Positions 1 to 9,119 of a DNA stretch of 64,000 nucleotides are shown here, one piece after another. This stretch comes from Colocasia esculenta (taxonomy: Eukaryota; Streptophyta; Magnoliopsida; Alismatales; Araceae): the NCBI GenBank assembly GCA_014218235.1, contig CM024755.1, forward strand, positions 41,436,109-41,500,108, written 5' to 3'. How positions within the stretch are numbered: position 1 is the first letter of the stretch; each line of letters opens with the position of its first letter. The translations under genes and the position numbers were made by a program. The notes below the pieces were generated by a model. The model was not told the DNA's origin. It saw only the letters and a list, made by a program, of their open reading frames with translations, and ran no database searches.

Positions 1-471
1 AATGGCGAGGAGTTTATCATTCATTTATCTTGGTGAGTGATGTAATTATAATGACTGGTAGAAGAATCTGAGATTCCTAAACAAATTTTGAACTATGTGA
101 TTTTCCTATGGTCACAAACACATGCAATGGGCACAGTTGGTAATCTCTCGAAATACTGAAATTTTTAGTTGTAATTGTATGGTTTGGAAGAGAGTATAAT
201 GGAACCAGTAGGAAGTGGTCCTTATCCAACTTTAAGTGACTACATAATAGCTACACATTCTGAAATAAGACTATGCTTGTCAGTTAACAGTTTTTGTTCT
301 CCATTTTTACATCTCATAATGTGGTTCCTGGTACAAGGAACAACAAAGTAAGTAACCATTTTCCAAAAATCTGGTCAGCAGTGGTTTATTTTTGTTCAAC
401 TTGAGCTAGTTATAATGGTTTTATATAATTTCTTCCAATATAATTAATGACTAATTTATATGTAATTTCAG

Positions 472-708
472 ATGACAGGGAAGAAGGTGAAATTGCTAGA
501 TTTAGAGAATGAATAAGTGGCAGAAGGCATTGTTATGAGTGTAGATCCAAAGAAAATTGTTATGGGGAGGCCTATTGGACATGTGTACTATGAAGTCTCA
601 ATTAATTATGCAAACAAACCTGATGCTCCCTTATTTGTTAAGATGACCAAAGATTTCGAATCAAAGATGCCATTGGAAGTCATATTCTATGGATTCGAGA
701 TTATATAA
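472..708 (+). pseudogene. C-terminal fragment of a CACTA-associated second ORF (plant transposon protein)
   Basis: A pyrimidine-rich tract ending in TTTCAG at 466-471 looks like a 3' splice site, and the open frame follows it. An in-frame TAA at 514-516 precedes the readable part, which runs from GTG 517 to the stop at 706-708, 63 codons. The residues read like the conserved C-terminal module of plant CACTA ORF2/TNPA-like proteins: a short 'gxVxSxDPxKIVxGRPIG' strand, then a 'yYEVxxxYAxKPDAPL' strand, then a stretch that normally ends with a Trp-Pro motif but here ends Phe-Tyr-Gly-Phe. Another acceptor-like sequence at 783-792 suggests a further small exon. It is a fragment and cannot be functional. 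The family assignment is from remembered consensus and could be another plant transposon accessory protein. Confidence 0.4.
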
Positions 709-1224
709 GTTTTTTGTTTATTGAAAATTATACTATCTAACAAATCATCTACCTTTTTTGTTAACTTCTTTTATTGTTTTCTTTCTATGTAGGTGTTGGT
801 GGATGAGGCAAAACGATCACTATTTAGTGGTTAGCACATATATCACTTTGGAAACACTTTAGTATAATTTAGGACAAATAGATGTTGTGGATGTATATAT
901 TTGACATTAATATGAAAAGTGTTGTGAATGACCACAGTATTTGATGAATGTGGCTGTTTGAATGAATGAATGTGGCAATGTTGAATGAGATAATGTGAAT
1001 GTGAATGAGGTTGGTGGATGTAACCATGAATTGTGTTTGTTAAAATATGAAATGTGTGTGAATATGATGTGTATGAGGATGGGGTGTAAGTGAATGTGTG
1101 GATGATGAATTGTGATTGTTAAAATGTGTGGATGTAACCAATAAATTGTGGATGTTGAATTATGATTGTTATAAATGTAAGATTTTGATATGGGGAGGAA
1201 GGGTAGATGACATTTTAACTCAGG

Positions 1225-1489
1225 TACAAAAACTACGACATTTAACTTTGTAGGTATAAACAACCTACGACATTTTATTCTGTAGATAAACACAACTTAC
1301 AATATTAAACATTGTAGGTAAAGTCCATGTACTTTACCTACGACTCTGTCGTAGGTAATAGTATTACCAACACGTACTTTACCTACGACATAAGACGTAG
1401 CAAATGTCATAGATATAGATATGTACCTACGATATTTTTGCATTACTAACGGTTTTTGGTCGTAGATAAAATTGTGTTTTGTAGTAGTG
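1225..1489. repeat. CACTA subterminal repeats (CTACGAC / GTCGTAG)
   Basis: About ten degenerate copies of the 9-mer ACCTACGAC occur in both orientations, at about 1231, 1262, 1339, 1349, 1381, 1424 and 1459 among others. Some are paired head to head, as in CCTACGACTCTGTCGTAGG. They stop at the terminal GTAGTAGTG ending at 1489. In CACTA elements such arrays bind the TNPA-type protein. Confidence 0.7.
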
Positions 1490-2183
1490 ATAGTTGTGCT
1501 GAGCAATGCAAACCACATTTACATATTTCAGTTATGCAGCCCACGAGAGTTAAAGGCCAACAACAGCAACTCAGAAGCAAAACTTCTTTGAACTTGCGGA
1601 TTTGCACACAAGCACAAGAGGGAATGCCGTCAGTAAGCAAGAGTTACCACTCCATAGATAGAATCAACACGCATACGGTCACGCAGACACACAGACTACC
1701 AGGGCAGCCTGATGCCTTTCAGGAAGGCAAGGAACTGTGAGGCGCTGCATCGAGAGACATGCTCCAGCGGCAGCTAAGGGATAGAGACGACATGCTTCTC
1801 CAGCACTCCGGCCGGCCCGCTTCCCTCTTCTTCCTCCTCCTGCCCGACACAATTCCTTTTTCACCAGAAACAACAGCTGCATTGGGCAGAAAGAAACATT
1901 AGGCAAGCAGAAAGGTAGTCACATGATTTCAATTCTATCTCACAAATAAACATTCCTCTTAGCTATTGCACGCTGAGCATCTCAAAGATAGGGAGATTCT
2001 TGCTCAAGTGGTAGCCTTGAAACTTTTATCACTGAGATGTTATCACACAATATTTTATTATCCTTACATATTGAAACCTTATGTGTATAATTATACTCTT
2101 ACTTAACTCCCCTTTTTTTGTTTCCAAACTTTTTCTAAAATCTTAGTTGGCTCTCCCCATTAAAGAATTGATGATCTATCCCG
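1490..2183. other. Unassigned spacer between CACTA end and tandem repeats
   Basis: No gene is supported here. The 1490-1910 part has moderate GC and several short open frames on both strands, none with recognisable motifs. It could be an old UTR or a transposon remnant. 1910-2183 is AT-rich. Confidence 0.5.
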
Positions 2184-3462
2184 TAATATGATTTATGATC
2201 TCAAAAGGGCTTAAATGATCACTTAGTTATGGTTTCAGAGCAGGTCGTTTAATTATTCTTCTAAGGAAATCTTAGATTTCACAATAAATAGACAACTATC
2301 TAGAAAGGGTGAACATAATGCTAACTCTTAAATATTCTCAAAGTATCCATTATTAAGTGATGCCAATATACTGTATCTAATAAGTCAAATGGCATGTTCA
2401 TGGCAATATTGATTGACATAAAGATTTTACTTCATGCTAATATTGAATATTCTTTTTTATTGGATCTTCTAATGTCAACTAACTACAAAATGTTAGTCAA
2501 ATCTAACAAAGATTCTATTTAAATATAAGTTCTCTCCAATGCTAGTTTGGACTTTTCTTTGAAGGATGAGCACTCTACCTCAGCTCTTCTAAAGTGTTCT
2601 AATTCCTTAATATGATTTATGATCTCAAAAGGGCATAATGATCACTTAGTTATGGTTTCAGAGCAAGTCGGTTAATTATTCTTCTCAAGAAATCCTAGAT
2701 TTCACAATAAATAGACAACTATCTAGAAAGGGTGAACATAAATGCTAACTCTTAAATATTCTCAAAGTAACTATTATTAAGTGATGCCATATACTGTATC
2801 TAATAAGTCAAATGGCATGTTCATGGCAATATTGATTGACATAAAGATTTTACTTCATGCTAAATATTGAATATTCTTTTTTATTGGATCTTCTAATGTC
2901 ACTAACTAAAAAATGTTAGTCAAATCTAACAAAGATTCTATTTAAATATAAGTTCTCCAATGCTAGTTTGGACTTTTCTTTGAAGGATGAGCACTCTACC
3001 TCAGCTCTTCTAAAGTGTTCTAATTCCTTAATATGATTTATGATCTCAAAAGGGCATAAATGATCACTTAGTTATGGTTTCAGAGCAAGTCGGTTAATTA
3101 TTCTTCTCAAGAAATCCTAGATTTCACAATAAATAGACAACTATCTAGAAAGGGTGAACATAAATGCTAACTCTTAAATATTCTCAAAGTAACTATTATT
3201 AAGTGATGCCAATTTACCGTATTTAATAATTCATATGGCATGTTCATGGCATTATTAATTGACATAAGATTTTACTTCATGCTAAATATTGAATATTCTT
3301 TTTTATTGGATCTTCTAATGTCAACTAACTAAAAAATGTTAGTCAAATCTAACAAAGATTCTATTTAAATATAAGTTCTCCAATGCTAGTTTAGACTGTT
3401 CTTTGAAGGATGAGCACTCTTAATCGAACTTCAGCTTTTCTAAAGTGCTATAATTCCTTCAT
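2184..3462. repeat. Three tandem copies of a ~422-bp AT-rich unit
   Basis: The landmark ATTTATGATCTCAAAAGGGC recurs at 2191, 2615 and 3036, giving periods of 424 and 421 bp. Each copy also holds 'ATAAATAGACAACTATCTAG' and 'TTTGAAGGATGAGCACTC' in the same order. Units 2 and 3 are more like each other than like unit 1, so the array probably grew by unequal exchange. No coding frame runs through the units. It may be a short satellite array or internal repeats of an old transposon. The array stops next to TGTCACACCC at 3472. Confidence 0.85.
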
Positions 3463-3994
3463 ATACCACTTTGTCACACCCATGTCCCCGATTCGACATG
3501 AAGTGGCCGATGATTGAGACGGAGACAAACTTTTCTTTCATATGATTGAAGTAGAACATTAAATCAGTTTCAATAGAAGAGCATTCAACAAGATCTGCAA
3601 ACACACTTTACCGAATTGAGGAATTCATATTTACGAGATTCATCCTTCAAACTCTAGATCATCTTAAGTTGATAGATCAGCTCTAATTCTCTTACTATTA
3701 AATCCTTAAAATTGGTAAAAGTATGTGTGAGTCTGTAAACCATGGAGACCCGATACACAGAATGAACTAAAATTTCAACTTCTAGCATAGATAATCAAAA
3801 GGTAATTTAAATAACAGCTGAACATCTGTCAATGCATGAATTGAATTTAGGGTATGTTTGGTTCTTTGTAAAATAAATTTATAGGGAAAACTGTTTTCAA
3901 GGATTAGTTTTACAGGAAAACCAAAATATAATTATCTGTTTGGTACTCCGTTACAAAACACCGCACCTACAGACCAAACCCCTCCCCTTGTAGG

Positions 3995-4310
3995 TGGCGG
4001 GGGCGGGGTGGGGGTTCCGGCGGGAGGGGGGAAGACGCAGGGCGGGGGGGGGGGGAGCCGGCGGGAGGGAGGAAACACGCAGAGCGGGGGAGGGTGCAGG
4101 CGCGGGGGGGACGGGGTGGGGGTTCCGGCGGGAGGGGGCAAGGCGCAGGTTGGGGGAGGGTGCAGGCGGGGGAGGGGGTTCCGATGGGAGGGGGGGCGCG
4201 GGGGTGGGGGGGCTTCCGGCGGTGGAAGGGGGGTGCGTAGGTGGGGGGTGCTGGGTGTTGGGGGGGGGGGGTTCACAAGGGGAGGGGGGGACAGAGGTCG
4301 AGCACCGGGA
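3995..4310 (+). repeat. G-rich direct repeats around GTTCCGGCGGGAGGGG
   Basis: The plus strand is almost pure G with regular islands of 'GTTCCGGCGGGAGGGGG', 'AGCCGGCGGGAGGGAGG' and 'GCGCAGG'. At least six degenerate copies recur every 35-60 bp. The runs of four or more G make many quadruplex-forming tracts. Long open frames on both strands here follow from composition and are not genes. Confidence 0.75.
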
Positions 4311-4331
4311 AAGGCTTGTTGGTGCAGGGTG

Positions 4332-4476
4332 ATGAAGTTGGCACTGGTGGCGAGAGGAATGAGTGGGGGCGGGAAGGTGGCGTGCATGACCGGCGCCTCC
4401 GACTACATTGCGTCGTGGCTGGTGAAGCTGCTGCTGGAGAAGGGCTACACCGTCCGGGTCACCGTCCGCAATCTCG
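4332..4476 (+). pseudogene. Captured first exon of a DFR/CCR-like NADP-dependent reductase (extended SDR)
   Basis: From ATG 4332 the frame encodes about 48 residues matching the N-terminus of the plant dihydroflavonol 4-reductase / cinnamoyl-CoA reductase / anthocyanidin reductase group. The motif [20 protein letters not shown] is the first beta strand and Rossmann glycine loop (TGxxGxxxxxL), followed by [10 protein letters not shown], the second beta strand with the NADP-selecting Arg. The exon ends at a perfect splice donor (CTCG/GTGAGC) at 4476/4477, as real genes of this family do after exon 1. No later exon follows, and it lies in a TIR transposon, so it is a transduplicated fragment. 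The second conserved Gly of the loop is Asp (TGASD), which would impair cofactor binding. Which member of the family was copied cannot be told. Confidence 0.7.
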
Positions 4477-4519
4477 GTGAGCGCCAACACATGCACACGC
4501 CCCTCCCTCCTTTCCTCCA

Positions 4520-4775
4520 TTCCGTATATCATCGACGCTACTAATTCGATGTCGGAGCCGCCACCTCCATCTCTGCTCTCCGACCCGCTCATTGGGAAGA
4601 AGCTGCTGAGGTGGTCGGGGACGGAGAGCATCCTCTCCTTGAGCTTGAACTTGCCCCTCAACAGCATCCTCTCGGCTTCTCGGTCGTCGAAGCCCTCGTT
4701 GTCGGAGATGAAGAAGCCACGGACAAGGCTCAAGATATCGCCCTCATCATGTTCACTACCGCTGCTGCTGGGGTA
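4520..4775 (-). pseudogene. Second captured gene fragment, product unknown
   Basis: Read from about 4775 downward on the minus strand, the frame is open and protein-like: a Ser/Glu/Asp-rich start, then LSLVRGFFISDNEGFDD, REAERMLLRGKFKLKERM, then LSVPDHLSSFF and a Gly-rich linker. Composition is balanced and high-GC at third positions, unlike the shadow frames nearby. An in-frame TGA just upstream followed by CCCCAG suggests an exon with its 3' splice site at about 4776. I do not recognise the family. It runs opposite to the reductase exon, so two separate capture events are likely. Confidence 0.35.
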
Positions 4776-5104
4776 TCAGACAAGGGGCGGTGCTCGCCAT
4801 CTCCTTGGAGATGCGCCGTGGCCGACGGGTGGCAGCCCCCACCGCAGTGCTGCAACTACCGTGGCGTGGGCGACGCCATCGCATGGATGGACTGCTCCGA
4901 GGGCACTACAGCTATGCGGTGAAGACAAAATGTAAATCAGGGAAAACAACATCTGGGGTTTTACCTGGGATGCCAAAAATCGGAGGATTTCAAGGAAAAC
5001 GGTTTCATGGATCAACTTTTCAACGCAACCAAATGAACAATTTCATAATATTTTCCTGAGAATCTTTTCTGGTGGGAGGTTTTATAGGAAAACAAACGAA
5101 CCCT

Positions 5105-7112
5105 AAGTGTAGGTTCATTTCTCATGTGGTTTTAGATTGGTCTTCAGAGAAGGTTTACACATGCTTATACCAAAAGTGAACTAGAAACTTTAGAGATGAG
5201 TTGAAAATTGAATGGTAGGATAGCTTTCATACAAATTAATGTCACAAGAACTGACAGAAGCTGATTTGTAGATGTGAATTCATGTAAGCTGAGGTACAAA
5301 GTTTCAAAACATCAGAATTTCAAATCTAACAAAAGAAATAGTCAATTCGAACTTGTAAGGTCAGAAATAAAACTTATTTTCAAAAGTGAATTTAGATAGA
5401 ATAGTTCCCCAAAATGATTTCATAACTTACAAAACTAATGTGGCATGAATTGGCCAAAATCAAATTTTTAACCAAACTTATATGTGAATTATTTGTATCA
5501 AAGGCCTTTTTTGCCATTTCAGATTTCAAATAGACTTGAATCAGAATTCTAGAATTTGAACAGAATTGAGCTTTGGCTTTTAGAATTTGACATGTATCAA
5601 AGTTGCTCTTAAGAGGTTACATATATATAGCTAATCAAAACTTAATTACATCCTTCGTGCCTAGGTGAAAGATCTTTATTAATGCTAAACTTCGGATCTT
5701 GCCCTAGCGCCCGAGCGGGGACTAATGCTCACATACATTACTATAGGAAAACACCCAGACAAGCTAGGTCAAACCACCTACATTCCTATAGGAGGCCTAC
5801 CATAGGATTTTTCTTATAAACACCCAAACAAGCTGGGTCAAACCACCTACATTTATATAGGATGAATAGCCCACCCACATTGCTATGAGATGAACAAAAA
5901 ATTGTCACCCATTTGCTGACCTCCCATGGCTGATGCTTACCACGGTTAGTCTTAATTCCCACTTGAAAGAGCATTGTCTTCCTGAGTTGATTTCATATCT
6001 TTCAAGATCATTAGATTAGATTGATTGAGAAGAAGAAGGTCAGAGTCACGTAGTTCAAATTAAGTTGACTTAATCATAGCTCAAATAAGGTTTTTAGTGA
6101 ACTCAAAATAAAACCATAACATATCTGAAGTTCTTAACGGAATTGAGTCTTATGAAAGTCAAGGCTCAATTAGTTATAAAATGTGAATAGATAGATTAAG
6201 TGGATGATGTTGGGACAGATGCAATGGATGATACTTGAACAAACTTAGTGGATGATCCATTTGTAGCTAAGAGGAGTTATAAGGAAGTCAATAGAACTGA
6301 CAGAACTAAAACTTGGAATTCAATGTATGTAGGAAACTTCATAACTTCCAAAGGGTTATGGTTTTCTATGTGAAGGGAAGGCCAATAATATTAAAATCAA
6401 AAGAGAATCGATCATGATTAAAACAACACATAATTATAACAAACTAATGTGAATGAGTGCATAATAAGAGCATGTTCATAATAATCTAAGATTAAAATGT
6501 CCATACAAGTATAGGTAAATCAGTTCAAGTTTGCTTACCTTCAAATTGAGTTTCCAAACTTAAAGGAGTCTTTCACTGTACTAGATGAAGCTCACACCTT
6601 CCCTTGGAGTTCAAAAGATTGTAATCAACCTGTGTGAGTCTTTATTATCCTCCTTCCCCTTCTTTCTCTATACTTTGGTAGTGGTGGTGAGATAAAAAGT
6701 GGGAAGAATGAAGAAGATCTTCCTATTTATAAACACTTAAAGTGTCTAGGATGGTGACGCCTAACCCTCTTTCTAGAGGATTCCAATGGTTAGGATGGTG
6801 ACACTTGTCACCATCCCTTTCATTCTTATCTAAATTGCCAACTCACCCATTCTAGAATCTTCCTTTGGTTCCACCTTACCCCACACTTGTCATTCTCTCT
6901 TCCATCCTTATATTGAACATGTAATCATTGCTAAGACACCTCAGTTGGACACCTTGGCATGCAATCATTGCAAGGACACCTCAACATCTTCTATAGTTTT
7001 AAAGTGACGTATGTCATCTAATGCATTCTTATCCTTAGAAAAGGACACATGCCACAACCTCATTCATCCTTATCCCTTACTTACATGATAGTCTTCCTTA
7101 ATAAAAATTGTC
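5105..7112. other. AT-rich noncoding stretch
   Basis: No gene or RNA is supported. The stretch contains a diverged internal duplication (5745-5790 against 5820-5860, 'AGGTCAAACCACCTACAT' type) and a TATA-like box near 6722. It may be the right part of the LTR-like sequence that starts at 3472. Confidence 0.45.
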
Positions 7113-7956
7113 TGTATCACGATATGTCGTGTCGCCGTGTACCGCGGTGGCAGGATAGTACAGCGTTGTGTCAGAGCTGCTGTGAGCCCTGGCACAGTTG
7201 AGTCCCCCCATATAGGGGCGACCCAGGCGTGTCGGCACGGCACACGGTGAAATGGCGCAGATTGGTACGCACCTGTACATGCTAGTACGGGAAACCGACT
7301 GGACCATAGCGATCCAGTCGTCCCAACCTCCCACGCGTAATGTTTGTGTGATTTTTGTTTTTTTGTTTCCTTTTCCAACCTGTAACAACCACACCGATGC
7401 GCACACAATGTGTTTCTTGTTTTTTTTTTCTCTTTTCTCCTTTAACCCCTAACAACCACCCACACGCATATAATGTATTTTTATTTTATTTTTTCCTCTT
7501 TTTTCCCTTTAGCCCTTGACATCCACCCAGTATACACTGTGCATTTTTTGACTTTTTATTTCCCCAATTTTCCCCTCTAAACCAAGACCTCTCCCACTTA
7601 CACATCCCTTCAACCCGAGACCTCTCTCACTCACACATTCTCTCCCAGTGTAGGCTTCTTCCTCCTCTCTTCTTCCCTCTCACCATTTTCATGTGATTTA
7701 TTTTATTTTATTTTTCCAGATTTGGGTCTTAAGTAGTGGACCTACACCATTCCCAACTTCATATTGAAAGTTTTTTGAAGGGATGTCTCTCTCTTCAAGG
7801 TATGTAGAATACCCTAAATCTACTTCTATTTTTCATTTTTTTTTACATTTCATAGAAAGATTTAGGTTGTAAGTTTCAATATATTTATGTCAACTTATTA
7901 ATGCATGTTAATGGTATTGTCCTATGTGATTATTGTAACATTATGAAGGCCTCCAT

Positions 7957-9060
7957 AAGGACAAAGTGATGATATTGGGTGGAAATATGGGAGAATACTT
8001 CAGGGGAATAGGCATTGGTTTCAATGAAATTATTGTCCTATGCAGTTCCGTGGGGAGGTGTCTCTCGTTTAAAGAAACACTTGGAAGGAGGCATGGGTGC
8101 AAAATATAGTGAAGTTATCAGTTGTTCGAGCATGTCATATAATGTGAAGATTGCCATGGCATAGTATTTGAGACAATTATGGCAGAGAAAGGATGCAGAG
8201 TCAGGTTACATTAGAAGGTGACAAAAGAGGATCTCAAGATGAACAACAGCTCCCATCCTATGCCCCTAGTGTTCATGTCACAGTTCGAGATCCATTCGAG
8301 AAAGACTTGCAATGGGCTCTACGTGAGAGTCGGGCAGAGACATAGATGAGGGGTGACTCAGAAGTACATGTTCGCGATGAAGGAGTCTCATCCTCACAAG
8401 GCCTTCATCGCTATTTCACTAATCCTTCTCAGTGATCAGCCTCTTCCATACCCCATAAGAAGAGGAACATGGGTCTAGATGTGCAAGACATTGACCCCTA
8501 TGACTTTCAAAGGGAGCATAGAAAGTAACCTGAATTGAAGACTCTTTGTAGAGTAAAGGGACAAGATGGCAATTGGGTCAAATTTTGGCATCATTTAGGA
8601 TTATTTTTTAATACAGCCAATAGTTCATACTACAAGCCAATGGTGCAAGAGATCTAGAATCTTGGAAAGCATATGCAGCCTCCCACCGCAAAGGATCTTG
8701 CTCGTGTTTATCTGGATATAGAGGTTGACGAATTGAAAATGTATATCGCCTCATTCAAGAAAAAATGGCAAAAGTATGGCATCACCCTTATGTGTGATGG
8801 GTGGTTGGGCACCACAAAAAGTAGCCTCATAAATTTTATAGTGTATTGTGATCAACAAGTCTTCTATCACATGTCCGTGGATGTTGTGGATGCTTCTATC
8901 CTTATTCATAACCATTAGTATATTTTGTAACTTATGAAGCAGATGGTGGCAGAGGTTGGTGAGGACTACATTGTGCATGTGGTGACAGATAATGACTTAA
9001 ACTACAAGAAGGTAGGGCCTGCAGACAGTAGCAACTATCAAGAGATTGTATTCAATTTTG
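7957..9060 (+). pseudogene. hAT transposase N-terminal half (BED-like zinc finger and DUF659), decayed
   Basis: After an acceptor-like TTATGAAG at about 7955, the sequence reads like a plant hAT transposase with stops and frameshifts. First comes the BED-type region ('DIGWKYGRIL', a lost Cys-x2-Cys in 'NYCPMQFRG'), then a linker ending in 'LHRYFT' and 'KKRNMGLDVQDIDP'. Last is a clean 81-codon frame at 8673-8918 with the DUF659 signature ITLMCDGWLGTTKSSLINFI, including the conserved D-G-W. DUF659 carries one of the catalytic acidic residues of the RNase H fold. Coding similarity fades after 'VVTDNDLNYKKVG' at about 9015. The central catalytic and C-terminal dimerisation parts are absent, so this copy was internally deleted before the retrotransposon arrived. 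Confidence 0.75.
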
Positions 9061-9114
9061 AGATATTGAGCACATAGGAGGACACATCATCTAAGGCTGC
9101 CAGTGAAGGTCACA

Positions 9115-9119
9115 GTTTC
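9115..9119. repeat. Left target-site duplication GTTTC of the giant Ty3/gypsy element
   Basis: GTTTC sits immediately before the TGTGGACACC start and is repeated at 45120-45124 directly after the CA end. Confidence 0.92.

Larger units (their letters stand above)
1..1489 (+). mobile_element. CACTA (En/Spm) DNA transposon, 3' portion
   Basis: The element enters from the left window edge and ends at 1489. Its last bases are the reverse complement of CACTACTACAAAA, the classic plant CACTA terminal inverted repeat. The ~250 bp inside the end carry many direct and inverted copies of ACCTACGAC/GTCGTAGGT, the subterminal repeats expected to bind the element's DNA-binding protein. The 3 bp after the end (ATA) would be the target duplication; the partner lies outside the window. 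A short coding remnant at 472-708 fits the second gene of such elements. The rest is AT-rich intron-like or spacer sequence, with TG-rich degenerate repeats around 900-1170. The family call rests on TIR plus subterminal repeats; no transposase catalytic region is visible. Confidence 0.75.
3849..5104. mobile_element. Non-autonomous TIR transposon carrying captured gene fragments (Pack-TIR type)
   Basis: The left end reads TTAGGGTATGTTTGGTT and the right end, reverse-complemented, TTAGGGTTCGTTTGTTT, an imperfect 17-bp terminal inverted repeat of the GGGTnTGTTTGGTT type common in plant hAT and Mutator-like elements. AT-rich subterminal parts ('TTTATAGGGAAAAC' left, 'TTTATAGGAAAAC' right) flank a very GC-rich core of 3960-4920. 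The core is unlike its surroundings and holds two gene pieces: a plus-strand reductase exon at 4332-4476 and a minus-strand coding-like stretch at 4520-4775. No transposase is encoded. I could not find a matching 8- or 9-bp TSD, so the superfamily is undecided. Confidence 0.6.
3472..7100 (+). mobile_element. Possible old LTR (TGTCACACCC start), interrupted by a TIR transposon
   Basis: The sequence switches at 3472 to TGTCACACCCATGTCCC, a start typical of plant Ty3/gypsy LTRs. It continues as AT-rich noncoding DNA on both sides of the transposon at 3849-5104. A TATA-like TATTTATAAA at about 6722-6731 is followed by a duplicated 'AGGATGGTGAC' stretch, as in an LTR promoter region. A 55-bp stretch near 5750-5860 is repeated once. 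No convincing CA end, TSD, primer site or partner LTR is seen. It could be simple intergenic DNA. Confidence 0.25.
7113..9119 (+). mobile_element. hAT transposon, left half (split by a retrotransposon)
   Basis: The call rests on the transposase remnant at 7957-9020 (zinc-finger region plus DUF659) and on the matching 3' half at 45125-45910 beyond the giant retrotransposon. The left end is uncertain. A CG-rich block from about 7113 (GTATCACGATATGTCGTG) faces a loosely similar inverted block near 45910 (GTATCGCGCAGATCG), but no 8-bp TSD could be confirmed. 7340-7560 is T-rich leader with three diverged copies of 'ACAACCACACnCATGCG...AATGT'. The split point carries the GTTTC duplication of the inserted retroelement. 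Confidence 0.6.

Noticed and set aside
907..1293. Minus-strand 128-codon His/Ile/Thr-rich frame
   Set aside because: It is produced by TG-rich degenerate repeats inside the CACTA element.
3932..4387. Minus-strand Pro-rich frame of 151 codons (extensin-like)
   Set aside because: It is the complement of the G-rich repeat. Proline content follows from poly-C, and there is no SPPPP-Y periodicity or signal peptide.
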